Positions 7,448 to 17,100 of a stretch of DNA of 36,818 nucleotides are shown here, one piece after another; within the stretch, counting starts at the first letter, position 1, and each line of letters opens with the position of its first letter. Source of the stretch: Candidatus Thiodiazotropha sp. (ex Gloverina cf. vestifex) (GTDB lineage: Bacteria > Pseudomonadota > Gammaproteobacteria > Chromatiales > Chromatiaceae); the NCBI GenBank assembly GCA_025656435.1, contig JAHXHT010000001.1, forward strand, positions 1-36,818, in the 5' to 3' direction. The position numbers were made by a program, and so were the translations under genes. The notes beneath the pieces were generated by a model. The model did not search any database and was not told where the DNA came from. It worked only from the letters and a program-made list of their open reading frames with translations.

Positions 7448-7882
7448 ATGGCTAAGAAGATAATGGCTTACATCAAGCTTCAAGTGAAGGCTGGTGAAGC
7501 TAATCCGAGTCCTCCTGTTGGTCCCGCGCTGGGCCAGCACGGTGTGAACATCATGGAGTTCTGTAAGGCGTTCAACGCCAAGACCCAGAGTGTAGAGAAG
7601 GGTCTGCCGATTCCTGTAGTGATTACCGTCTATAGTGATCGCTCTTTCACCTTTATCACTAAGACGCCGCCGGCTTCCGTGTTACTGAAAAAATCGATGG
7701 GTTTGCCTAAGGGAAGCTCCACGCCGAACACCGTCAAAGTAGGCACGGTAACCCGTGCGCAGCTGGAAGAGATTGCCAACATTAAGATGCCTGACCTCAC
7801 TGCGGCTGATATGGATGCGGCGGTTCGTACCATTGCTGGCAGTGCCCGGCAGATGGGGCTTGATGTTGAGGGGGTGGAGTAA
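7448..7882 (+). CDS. rplK: 50S ribosomal protein L11
   Basis: Component of the ribosomal stalk base (GTPase-associated centre), contacted by elongation factors and needed for RelA activation. 144 residues. The family start is visible (AYIKLQVKAGEANPSPPVGP then ALGQHGVNIMEFCKAFN), with the proline-rich linker region and the C-terminal rRNA-binding domain (KMPDLTAADMDAAVRTIAG). N-terminal lysines are present as for PrmA methylation in relatives. rplA follows after 3 bases. Confidence 0.99.
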   Translation: MAKKIMAYIKLQVKAGEANPSPPVGPALGQHGVNIMEFCKAFNAKTQSVEKGLPIPVVITVYSDRSFTFITKTPPASVLLKKSMGLPKGSSTPNTVKVGTVTRAQLEEIANIKMPDLTAADMDAAVRTIAGSARQMGLDVEGVE

Positions 7883-7885
7883 GTC

Positions 7886-8581
7886 ATGACTAAATTGAGC
7901 AAGCGGGCAAAAGTCATTCGTGAAAAGGTTGAGTCCGGTAAGGCCTATGTGGCCGAAGAGGCATTCGGTCTACTGAAAGAAATCTCTTCCGTTAAGTTTG
8001 CCGAGTCTGTGGATGTCAGCATCAATCTTGGTGTCGACGCCAAGAAGTCAGACCAAGTGGTTCGTGGCGCTTCGGTATTGCCTCATGGTATTGGCAAGAC
8101 GGTGCGTGTCGCGGTCTTTGCCCAGGGCGCTAACGCTGATGCTGCCAAAGAAGCTGGAGCCGATATTGTCGGTTTCGAAGATTTGGCTGCAGAGATCAAG
8201 GGCGGCAAGATGGATTTTGATGTTGTCGTCGCCTCTCCCGATGCCATGAGAGTAGTCGGCCAGCTGGGACAAATTCTCGGTCCTCGTGGTCTGATGCCGA
8301 ATCCCAAAGTGGGAACCGTGACACCCAATGTGGCGGAAGCCGTGCAGAACGCCAAGGCTGGACAGGTGCGCTATCGTACCGACAAGGCGGGTATCATTCA
8401 CTGCGCGATCGGCAACATTGATTTTGAGCCGCAGAAGCTGAAAGAAAATCTGGAATCTCTGTTGGCGGCTTTGGTGAAAGCCAAACCAAGTTCCGCGAAG
8501 GGTGTCTATCTGAAAAAGGTAACTGTCTCTTCAACGATGGGTCCAGGCCTGGTTTTGGATCAGTCGTCTCTGGTTGTTTGA
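7886..8581 (+). CDS. rplA: 50S ribosomal protein L1
   Basis: Forms the L1 stalk that guides deacylated tRNA from the E site, and in relatives is the translational repressor of the rplKA message. 231 residues. Visible: MTKLSKRAKVIREKV start, SVDVSINLGVDAKKSDQVVRG, the conserved RGLMPNPKVGTVT region and the C-terminal GVYLKKVTVSSTMGPGL. It starts 3 bases after rplK, so translation is probably coupled. A 253-base gap with an L10-type leader follows. Confidence 0.99.
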   Translation: MTKLSKRAKVIREKVESGKAYVAEEAFGLLKEISSVKFAESVDVSINLGVDAKKSDQVVRGASVLPHGIGKTVRVAVFAQGANADAAKEAGADIVGFEDLAAEIKGGKMDFDVVVASPDAMRVVGQLGQILGPRGLMPNPKVGTVTPNVAEAVQNAKAGQVRYRTDKAGIIHCAIGNIDFEPQKLKENLESLLAALVKAKPSSAKGVYLKKVTVSSTMGPGLVLDQSSLVV

Positions 8582-8636
8582 TGGTAAATGCATGTCGATG
8601 GCGGCTTGGCCGTAGTCGGGATGTTTTAGTGAGCTT

Positions 8637-8725
8637 TGGGGTGCCGGGGTTTTCCGGTGCTGTCAAAGACCGCAGGCGCATGATTGACATGCTTAATGAT
8701 TGCCTGCGCAGATAGTGCACCCCCA
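8637..8725 (+). promoter_or_regulatory. L10-type ribosomal protein leader upstream of rplJ
   Basis: TGGGGTGC (8637-8644) pairs with GCACCCCCA (8717-8725; one bulge) to close a multi-branch structure. Inside are a CCGG/CCGG hairpin (about 8644-8658) and GCAGGC pairing with GCCTGC around 8672-8707, flanked by the A-rich bases CAAAGA and CAGATAG expected for the protein-binding kink. In E. coli the L10-L12 complex binds such a leader and represses rplJL translation. A further hairpin CAGGA/TCCTG follows at 8728-8741. I see no clear promoter in 8582-8636. Confidence 0.7.
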
Positions 8726-8834
8726 GTCAGGATTTTTCCTGGTGATGGTGCGCGTTATGGTGTGGCACTTCTTGGTGTCACGATGTGTTGTTGGGAGACT
8801 TGCAGGTCTTCCCATTATCAGGAGGTAACGAGTT

Positions 8835-9362
8835 TTGGCACTCAACCTTGAGCAAAAGAAAGCCATCGTTGCCGAAGTCAGTGACGTAGCCAGCAGCGCG
8901 CTTTCCGCGGTTGCCGCTGAGTACAGGGGATTGACTGTCGGGGAGATGACAGCGTTGCGACGTGAAGCGCGCAACAATGGCGTCTACCTGCGCGTGGTCA
9001 AGAATTCCCTGGCCAGGCGTGCCGTGGAAGATACCGAATTTGCCTGCATGCAGGAAGGAATGACGGGTCCTTTGATCCTCGCCTTTTCGCAGGAAGATCC
9101 GGGTGCTGCCGCCCGCGTTATTAAGGACTTTGCCAAGGAGCATAAGCTTCTCGAAGTCAGAATGGTATCTATTGGTGGCCAGATGCTTGCCCCCAATGAG
9201 ATCGATGTTCTGGCCAAGATGCCGACCTACGATCAGGCGATCAGTTTACTGATGGCCGTGATGAAGGCGCCGGTAGAGAAGCTGACTCGCACCATGAACG
9301 AGGTGCCCGGCAAGCTGGTCCGGACTGTGGCTGCGATCAAGGACGCCAAAGAGGCGGCCTGA
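8835..9362 (+). CDS. rplJ: 50S ribosomal protein L10
   Basis: Stalk protein that anchors L12 dimers to the ribosome and, with them, represses its own operon. 175 residues. The start ALNLEQKKAIVAEVSDVA matches the E. coli protein; RRAVEDTEFACM and the C-terminal helix EKLTRTMNEVPGKLVRTVAA (L12-binding part) are present. The start codon is TTG at 8835, supported by AGGAGGT at 8820-8826 with an 8-base spacing and by the alignment to family N-termini. rplL is 52 bases downstream. Confidence 0.98.
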   Translation: MALNLEQKKAIVAEVSDVASSALSAVAAEYRGLTVGEMTALRREARNNGVYLRVVKNSLARRAVEDTEFACMQEGMTGPLILAFSQEDPGAAARVIKDFAKEHKLLEVRMVSIGGQMLAPNEIDVLAKMPTYDQAISLLMAVMKAPVEKLTRTMNEVPGKLVRTVAAIKDAKEAA

Positions 9363-9414
9363 TCGGCTTTACCTAGTATCTATATCGTGCTAATCAATTT
9401 ATTGGAGTTTAACA

Positions 9415-9792
9415 ATGGCCGTTTCTAAAGAAGAGATCCTCGAGGCGATTGCTGAAATGTCTGTAATGGATGTTGTCGGTTTGATCGAGGCAATGGAAGA
9501 AAAATTTGGCGTCAGTGCCGCAGCTGCAGTTGCAGCCGCACCTGCCGCTGCTGGTGGTGCTGAAGCCGCCGTTGAAGAGAAGACCGAGTTCGACGCGGTC
9601 CTGGCTGAAATCGGCGGTAACAAGATTGCCGTCATCAAGGCTGTTCGTGCTATCACCGGTTTGGGCCTGAAAGAAGCCAAGGAAGCTGTTGAAGGTGCAC
9701 CGACCGTGCTGAAGGAAGGTGTCAGCAAGGATGAGGCCGAAGAGGTCAAGAAGCAGTTGGAAGAGGCAGGCGCCAAAGCTGAGATCAAATAA
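9415..9792 (+). CDS. rplL: 50S ribosomal protein L7/L12
   Basis: Multi-copy stalk protein that recruits and activates translational GTPases. 125 residues: an N-terminal dimerisation part (EEILEAIAEMSVMDVVGLIE), a long Ala-rich hinge (about 35-52) and the C-terminal domain with the factor-binding helix KIAVIKAVRAITGLGLKEAK. It is strongly acidic, as expected. ATG follows GGAG. An attenuator-like hairpin pair separates it from rpoB. Confidence 0.99.
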   Translation: MAVSKEEILEAIAEMSVMDVVGLIEAMEEKFGVSAAAAVAAAPAAAGGAEAAVEEKTEFDAVLAEIGGNKIAVIKAVRAITGLGLKEAKEAVEGAPTVLKEGVSKDEAEEVKKQLEEAGAKAEIK

Positions 9793-9828
9793 GATTCTCT
9801 GCTCTACGTCTGTAAACAGGCGGAATTG

Positions 9829-9894
9829 GGGCTGGTGGCTTTTTGCTGCCGGCCCTTTCCCGCTTGTTGTCCGGGTGCGATAGATAGTACCCGG
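9829..9894 (+). promoter_or_regulatory. rplL-rpoB intergenic attenuator/processing hairpins
   Basis: GGGCTGGTGGC (9829-9839) pairs with GCTGCCGGCCC (9845-9855), 11 pairs including three G-U, loop TTTTT, followed by only TTT. A second hairpin CCGGGT/ACCCGG (9871-9876 and 9889-9894) follows. E. coli has a partial terminator and an RNase III site in the same gap, which lower rpoBC output relative to rplJL. The same role is inferred here. Confidence 0.6.
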
Positions 9895-10009
9895 CGCTAG
9901 GTTCCCTGAGCCAATAAATCAGGAATGAGATCGATGCGGTTGATGTTCCCAGCGGGATGTTGAGACCGACACCGTAACCACAAAGCCTACGACACTGAGG
10001 GATGGCAGC

Positions 10010-13000
10010 ATGGCCTATTCTTTCACCGAAAAAAAGCGTATCCGCAAAGACTTCGGCAAACGTCCCAGCATTCTGGATGTTCCGTTTCTTCTGGCGACTC
10101 AGATCGATTCTTATCGGGATTTTCTGCAGGATGGCGTCGCGCCGAATGAGCGTCAGGACGTCGGTCTGCATGCGGCCTTTAAATCGGTTATGCCGATTAC
10201 CAGTTATTCCGGGAATGCAGTCCTCGAGTATGTGAATTACAAACTGGGCGAACCGGTTTTTGACGTACGCGAATGCCAACTGCGCGGCACTACCTACGCT
10301 GCACCTCTGCGCGTATTGGTGCGACTGGTGATCTACGATAAAGAGGCACCGGCGGGTTCCAAGGTTGTGAAGGATATCCGTGAGCAAGAAGTCTACATGG
10401 GCGAGCTGCCCATGATGACCGATACCGGCACCTTTGTCATTAACGGTACCGAGCGTGTCATCGTTTCACAGCTGCATCGCTCCCCAGGTGTCTTTTTTGA
10501 CCATGATCGGGGTAAGACACACTCCTCAGGCAAGCTATTGTTTTCTGCCCGAGTGATTCCCTACCGTGGTTCCTGGCTCGACTTCGAATTTGACCCAAAA
10601 GATAATGTCTTTGTCCGTATCGACCGTCGCCGCAAGCTACCGGCTACTATCCTTTTGCGTGCCTTGGGCTTCGATGCTGAACAGATTATCGAGATGTTCT
10701 TCGAGACCGACACCTTCAGTCTGACCAAGCGGACATTGAGGGTCGATCTGGTGCCGGAACGACTGCGTGGCGAGACCGTGACTTTCGATATCAAAACGGG
10801 AGATCAGGTTATCGTTGAGGCGGGTCGCCGGATTACTGCCCGTCATATCCGTGAGCTGGAAAAGGCGGGTGTTAAAAAGCTGGATGTCCCTCGGGATTTT
10901 ATCGTTGGCAAAGTGCTGGCTCACAATGTGGTCGACAAAGAGACCGGTGAACTGATCGCTGAGGCCAATGCCGAGCTGACTGAAGAGATATTTGATGTAT
11001 TGGTCGAAAAGGGCGTAAAAAAGCTCAATACCCTCTTCACCAATGACCTGGATCATGGATCGTTTCTGTCAGAGACGCTACGCATCGACTCCACTTCCAA
11101 TGAGTTAGAGGCTCAGGTTGAGATCTACCGCATGATGCGACCCGGTGAGCCGCCGACCAAGGAAGCCGCCCAGAACCTCTTCAATAATCTGTTTTTCACA
11201 TCTGACCGATATGATCTTTCTGCCGTCGGTCGCATGAAGTTCAATCGTCGTCTCAGTAGAGAGGATGAAGTGGGAGAGGGCATACTCTCCAAAGAGGATA
11301 TCGTCGATGTTCTGAGAGAATTGATCGATATCCGTAACGGCAACGGTGTGGTGGATGATATCGACCATCTCGGCAATCGCCGCATTCGTTGTGTGGGTGA
11401 GATGGCGGAGAATCAGTTCCGCGTCGGCCTGGTCCGTGTTGAGCGTGCCGTGAAGGAACGCCTGACCCAGGCGGAGTCCGAAGGACTGATGCCTCAGGAG
11501 ATGATCAACGCCAAGCCAGTTTCTGCCGCTATCAAAGAGTTCTTTGGCTCTAGTCAGCTGTCACAGTTCATGGATCAGAATAACCCGTTGTCGGAAGTGA
11601 CTCACAAACGTCGTGTGTCCGCATTGGGCCCGGGTGGTTTGGCACGAGAACGCGCCGGCTTCGAAGTGCGGGATGTCCATCCTACCCACTACGGCCGTGT
11701 CTGCCCGATTGAAACCCCTGAAGGACCGAATATCGGCTTGATCAACTCGCTTGCGGTCTACGCGCGTACCAATAGATACGGTTTTCTTGAAACCCCTTAC
11801 CGTAAGGTTGTGGATAGTAAGGTAACCGATCAGATCGACTACCTGTCTGCGATCGAAGAGGGACGCTACGTTATCGCTCAGGCCAATGCACAACTAGATA
11901 CGAAGGGAAAGCTGACCGATGAGTTGGTTTCTTCTCGTTTCCAGAATGAATTCACCTTGTCCACACCGGACAAAGTCCAGTACATGGACGTATCGCCCAA
12001 GCAGATAGTCTCTGTTGCTGCAGCGCTAATTCCGTTCCTGGAACATGATGATGCCAACCGCGCCCTCATGGGGTCCAACATGCAGCGCCAGGCAGTGCCA
12101 GTGCTCCGTGCCGAAAAACCACTGGTAGGCACCGGTATCGAACGCGTGGTGGCAGTGGATTCCGGCGTGACTGTTGTCTCCAAGCGCGGTGGAGAGATCG
12201 AGTCTGTCGATGCGGCGAGAATTGTGGTGCGGGTTAATGACGACGAGACCGAGGCGGGCGAGCCGGGTGTCGATATCTACAACCTGACAAAATACACGCG
12301 TTCCAATCAGAACACCTGTATCAATCAGCGTCCGCTGGTGAATGTGGGTGATCAGATTGCACGAGGTGATGTGCTGGCCGATGGTCCCTCGACCGATATG
12401 GGCGAGCTGGCATTGGGGCAAAATCTCCGTGTCGCTTTCATGCCCTGGAATGGTTACAACTTCGAAGATTCGATTCTCATCTCCGAACGTGTGGTGGAGG
12501 AAGATCGTTTCACCTCCATTCATATCGAAGAGATGACCTGCGTGGCCCGTGATACCAAACTGGGTCCTGAGGAGATCACCGGTGATATCCCGAATGTGGG
12601 TGAGGCGGCGCTCTCGAAATTGGATGAGTCGGGTATCGTCTATATCGGTGCTGAAGTGCACGAGAGCGACATCCTGGTGGGCAAGGTCACACCCAAGGGC
12701 GAGTCACAGCTGACGCCTGAGGAGAAGTTGCTGCGCGCCATCTTCGGTGAGAAGGCATCCGATGTGAAAGACACCTCACTGCGCGTCTCCTCCGGCATGG
12801 TCGGTACGGTTATCGATGTTCAGGTCTTCACCCGTGACGGTGTAGAAAAGGATGCTCGCGCACTGCAGATCGAGCAGGTCGAGTTGGATCGGGTACGCAA
12901 GGACCTGGATGATCAGCTGCGAATCATGGAGGACGATACCTTTAACCGTATCGAGAAGATGCTGTTGGGTAAGCTGGTTGACGGTGGTCCTAACCATATC

Positions 13001-14086
13001 AAAGCGGGGACAAAGGTCACCAAAGGGTATCTGACGGAAATCGAACGCGATAAGTGGCTGGAGATACGCCTGCGCAATGAGGATGCAGCCGCCCAGTTGG
13101 AGACGATTGCCGAGCAGATCAAGGCTCAGCGTGAAGACTTCCGTAATAAATACGAGGAGAAGAAACGCAAGCTGACAGCCGGTGATGACCTGGCACCGGG
13201 TGTGCTGAAGATGGTCAAGTGCTATGTGGCCGTTAAGCGCCGGGTGCAACCTGGAGACAAGATGGCCGGACGCCACGGTAACAAGGGTGTTATCTCGACC
13301 ATCGTGCCGGTCGAGGATATGCCGTTCGATGAGCATGGCGAACCGGTGGATATTGTGTTGAACCCCCTCGGCGTACCTTCCCGAATGAATGTCGGGCAGG
13401 TACTGGAAACCCATCTGGGTTTTGCCGCCAAGGGTGTCGGGCGCCGTATTGGTGCGATGCTTGAAGAGCAGGTGAAGATGGCTGAAGTGAGGAAGTTCCT
13501 CGATAAGGTCTACAACACCAGCGGTAAGAAGGAAGATATAGGTTCCATGACCGATGAAGAGGTTGTGGCCATGTGTAACAACCTGCGCGGTGGTGTGCCC
13601 ATGGCGACACCGGTTTTCGATGGTGCGCATGAGACCGAAGTCAAACAGATGCTGGAACTGGCAGGATTGCCAGAGAGTGGACAGTGCAAGCTGTTCGATG
13701 GCCGAACCGGCGAGTCCTTCGAGCGCGACGTTACAGTGGGTTATATGTACATGCTTAAGCTCAACCATCTGGTCGATGACAAGATGCATGCGCGTTCAAC
13801 CGGTCCATACAGCCTGGTTACCCAGCAACCCCTGGGTGGTAAGGCGCAGTTTGGTGGACAACGCTTTGGTGAGATGGAGGTCTGGGCGCTGGAGGCTTAC
13901 GGTGCTGCCTATACCTTGCAAGAAATGCTTACCGTCAAGTCGGACGACGTCAATGGCCGCACCCGGATGTATAAAAACATCGTGGATGGCAACCATCAGA
14001 TGGAGGCAGGTATGCCCGAGTCGTTCAACGTGCTGGTTAAAGAGATTCGTTCTCTGGCCATCAATATCGAATTGGAACAGGACTGA
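10010..14086 (+). CDS. rpoB: DNA-directed RNA polymerase subunit beta
   Basis: Catalytic core subunit with beta'. 1358 residues (E. coli 1342; the extra length is mostly in the region around 970-1010, GGPNHIKAGTKVTKGYLTE, a form I associate with Pseudomonas and Chromatiales). Conserved blocks: YTEKKRIRKDFGKRP-like start, HRSPGVFFD, the rifampicin pocket GSSQLSQFMDQNNPLSE (513-529), GRVCPIETPEGPNIG, GYNFEDSILISERVV, GDKMAGRHGNKGVIS and the C-terminal KSDDVNGRTRMYKNIVDGNH. Asp522, His532 and Ser537 (E. coli 516, 526, 531) are wild type, so no rifampicin-resistance change is seen. Confidence 0.99.
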   Translation: MAYSFTEKKRIRKDFGKRPSILDVPFLLATQIDSYRDFLQDGVAPNERQDVGLHAAFKSVMPITSYSGNAVLEYVNYKLGEPVFDVRECQLRGTTYAAPLRVLVRLVIYDKEAPAGSKVVKDIREQEVYMGELPMMTDTGTFVINGTERVIVSQLHRSPGVFFDHDRGKTHSSGKLLFSARVIPYRGSWLDFEFDPKDNVFVRIDRRRKLPATILLRALGFDAEQIIEMFFETDTFSLTKRTLRVDLVPERLRGETVTFDIKTGDQVIVEAGRRITARHIRELEKAGVKKLDVPRDFIVGKVLAHNVVDKETGELIAEANAELTEEIFDVLVEKGVKKLNTLFTNDLDHGSFLSETLRIDSTSNELEAQVEIYRMMRPGEPPTKEAAQNLFNNLFFTSDRYDLSAVGRMKFNRRLSREDEVGEGILSKEDIVDVLRELIDIRNGNGVVDDIDHLGNRRIRCVGEMAENQFRVGLVRVERAVKERLTQAESEGLMPQEMINAKPVSAAIKEFFGSSQLSQFMDQNNPLSEVTHKRRVSALGPGGLARERAGFEVRDVHPTHYGRVCPIETPEGPNIGLINSLAVYARTNRYGFLETPYRKVVDSKVTDQIDYLSAIEEGRYVIAQANAQLDTKGKLTDELVSSRFQNEFTLSTPDKVQYMDVSPKQIVSVAAALIPFLEHDDANRALMGSNMQRQAVPVLRAEKPLVGTGIERVVAVDSGVTVVSKRGGEIESVDAARIVVRVNDDETEAGEPGVDIYNLTKYTRSNQNTCINQRPLVNVGDQIARGDVLADGPSTDMGELALGQNLRVAFMPWNGYNFEDSILISERVVEEDRFTSIHIEEMTCVARDTKLGPEEITGDIPNVGEAALSKLDESGIVYIGAEVHESDILVGKVTPKGESQLTPEEKLLRAIFGEKASDVKDTSLRVSSGMVGTVIDVQVFTRDGVEKDARALQIEQVELDRVRKDLDDQLRIMEDDTFNRIEKMLLGKLVDGGPNHIKAGTKVTKGYLTEIERDKWLEIRLRNEDAAAQLETIAEQIKAQREDFRNKYEEKKRKLTAGDDLAPGVLKMVKCYVAVKRRVQPGDKMAGRHGNKGVISTIVPVEDMPFDEHGEPVDIVLNPLGVPSRMNVGQVLETHLGFAAKGVGRRIGAMLEEQVKMAEVRKFLDKVYNTSGKKEDIGSMTDEEVVAMCNNLRGGVPMATPVFDGAHETEVKQMLELAGLPESGQCKLFDGRTGESFERDVTVGYMYMLKLNHLVDDKMHARSTGPYSLVTQQPLGGKAQFGGQRFGEMEVWALEAYGAAYTLQEMLTVKSDDVNGRTRMYKNIVDGNHQMEAGMPESFNVLVKEIRSLAINIELEQD

Positions 14087-14128
14087 GGCACTGACTCAGG
14101 TCAGTAACCGAATGCAGGAGAGACGATC

Positions 14129-17100
14129 TTGAAAGATCTACTGAATATTCTTAAGCAGCAGGGTCAGACTGAAGACTTCGACGCCATCCGTATTGGCTTG
14201 GCGTCGCCGGACATGATCCGTTCCTGGTCCTATGGCGAAGTGAAGAAGCCGGAGACCATCAACTATCGTACCTTCAAGCCGGAACGTGACGGTCTATTCT
14301 GTGCCAAGATCTTTGGCCCGGTTAGCGACTACGAGTGTCTTTGCGGCAAGTACAAGCGCCTTAAACATCGCGGTGTAGTGTGTGAGAAGTGTGGTGTCGA
14401 AGTGACGCTGGCTAAAGTGCGCCGTGAACGTATGGGTCACATCGAGTTGGCCAGTCCGGTAGCGCATATCTGGTTCCTCAAATCGCTGCCGTCACGTATC
14501 GGTCTCCTGATGGATATGACCCTGCGCGATATTGAGCGGGTGCTCTATTTCGAATCCTTCGTGGTTGTCGATCCCGGTATGACACCGCTTGAGCGCGGTC
14601 AGTTGCTGACCGACGAGCAGTATCTCGATGCCATCGAAGAGAATGGTGACGAATTCGACGCTCGCATGGGCGCCGAAGCGGTCTATGAGCTGCTGAAGAC
14701 GATTGATATCCCGCAAGAGGTCAAGCGACTGCGTGAGGATATTCAAGGCACCAACTCCGAGACCAAGATCAAGAAATTCACCAAGCGCTTGAAGTTGCTG
14801 GAATCTCTGCTGGATTCCGGTAATCGCCCCGAGTGGATGGTGATGACAGTTCTGCCGGTATTGCCGCCGGAGTTGCGTCCACTTGTTCCCTTGGATGGCG
14901 GTCGTTTTGCAACTTCCGATCTTAACGACCTCTATCGCCGGGTGATCAATCGTAATAATCGTCTGAAACGCCTGCTCGATCTCAATGCGCCCGATATCAT
15001 CGTGCGGAACGAAAAGCGTATGCTGCAGGAATCGGTTGATGCCTTGTTGGATAATGGCCGTCGTGGCCGTGCCATCACCGGCACCAACCGCCGTCCGCTG
15101 AAATCTCTTGCCGACATGATCAAAGGTAAGCAGGGTCGCTTTCGTCAGAATCTGCTCGGTAAGCGCGTCGATTATTCCGGTCGTTCGGTTATCGTGGTGG
15201 GTCCGACGCTCAAGTTGCACCAGTGTGGTCTGCCCAAGCGTATGGCACTGGAGCTGTTCAAGCCCTTTATCTTCAGCAAGCTTCAACTGCGTGGTCTGGC
15301 CACTACCATCAAGGCGGCAAAGAAGCTGGTCGAGCGTGGTACTGGTGATGTGTGGGATATCCTCGAAGAGGTCATCCGTGAGCATCCTGTCATGCTCAAT
15401 CGTGCACCCACCCTGCATCGTCTCGGTATCCAGGCCTTCGAGCCGGTACTGATCGAAGGTAAGGCAATCCAGCTTCATCCGCTGGTTTGTACTGCGTTCA
15501 ACGCAGACTTCGACGGTGACCAGATGGCGGTCCATGTGCCGCTATCTCTGGAAGCGCAGTTGGAAGCGCGCAGCCTGATGATGTCGACCAACAATATTCT
15601 TTCGCCTGCCAATGGCGATCCCATCATCGTGCCTTCCCAGGATGTGGTGTTGGGTCTCTATTTCATGACCCGCGAGCGGGTCAATGCGCTAGGTGAGGGC
15701 ATGGTCTTCGCGGACCCAGACGAGGCAAAACGTGCCTACGAGGCTGGAAAAGCGGACCTTCAGGCCAGAGTAAAAGTTCGCCTGCGCGAAGTGGTGCAGG
15801 ATGAGAGTGGTGAAAGAACAGAAGCCACAAAGATCGTCGATACCACGATCGGACGTACGATCGTCTTTTCCATCGTGCCGGAAGGTCTCCCGTTCGAGAG
15901 TGTGGACCAGCCCATGGGTAAAAAGCAGATCTCGAATCTGATTAATGCCTGCTATCGTCAGCTGGGACTGAAGGACACCGTGATCTTTGCTGATCAGCTG
16001 ATGTATATGGGTTTTCGCTACGCGACCCGAGCAGCTGTCTCTTTCTGCTCAAATGACATGGTAGTCCCTGAAGAGAAGGGCGATATTCTGTCTCGCGCTG
16101 AGGCCGAGGTTAAGGAGATCGAAAATCAGTATACCTCCGGTTTGGTGACCAACGGCGAACGTTACAACAAGGTGGTCGATATCTGGTCTCATACTAACGA
16201 CCAGGTGGCGAAGGCGATGATGGGCAAACTGGGTAAGGAGAAAGTGGCTGACCGCGAAGGAAAAGAAGTAGAGCAGGACTCCTTTAACTCAGTCTACATG
16301 ATGGCCGATTCCGGTGCTCGTGGTTCAGCGGCGCAGATTCGTCAGCTGGCTGGTATGCGTGGCCTGATGGCCAAACCTGATGGCTCCATTATCGAAACAC
16401 CCATCACGGCTAACTTCCGTGAAGGTCTTGACGTTCTACAGTACTTCATCTCCACGCATGGTGCTCGTAAGGGTCTGGCGGATACGGCGTTGAAGACCGC
16501 TAACTCAGGTTATCTGACCCGGCGCCTGGTTGATGTTGCGCAGGACATGGTGGTACTCGAGGAGGACTGCGGTACCGACGGAGGTCTGCTGATGCAGCCG
16601 ATCATCGAAGGTGGTGACGTGGTCACGCCTCTGCGTGAGCGCATCCTCGGACGGGTTACCGCAGAGAACGTTTTACGCCCCAGTACCGACGAGATAGTCT
16701 GCGAAGTAGGCACCCTGCTGGACGAGGCCTGGGTAGAAAAGCTCGAAGTTGCTGGTGTCGACCATATGATGGTGAGATCCGCGATTACCTGTAAGGCCAA
16801 AGTAGGTGCTTGCGCCAAATGCTATGGTCGTGACTTGGCTCGTGGTCATGAGGTCAACATGGGCGAATCGGTCGGCGTCATTGCAGCGCAGTCCATTGGT
16901 GAGCCCGGCACCCAGCTGACTATGCGGACGTTCCACATTGGTGGCGCAGCCTCCCGTTCCGCTGCGATCAATAACATACAGGTCAAGGCGGCAGGCATCG
17001 TCAAGCTGCACAACATCAAGACTGTCAAGCATGCTGCAGGACACCTGGTGGCCACATCACGTTCCGGTGAGCTGACAATTGTTGATGACGTGGGCCGCGA

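Noticed and set aside
12776..13789. 337-codon minus-strand frame inside rpoB
   Set aside because: Antisense to conserved RpoB sequence; composition is a mirror of rpoB codons, with no ribosome-binding site or domain.
14492..15535. 347-codon minus-strand frame inside rpoC
   Set aside because: Antisense to the most conserved part of RpoC; explained by codon bias.
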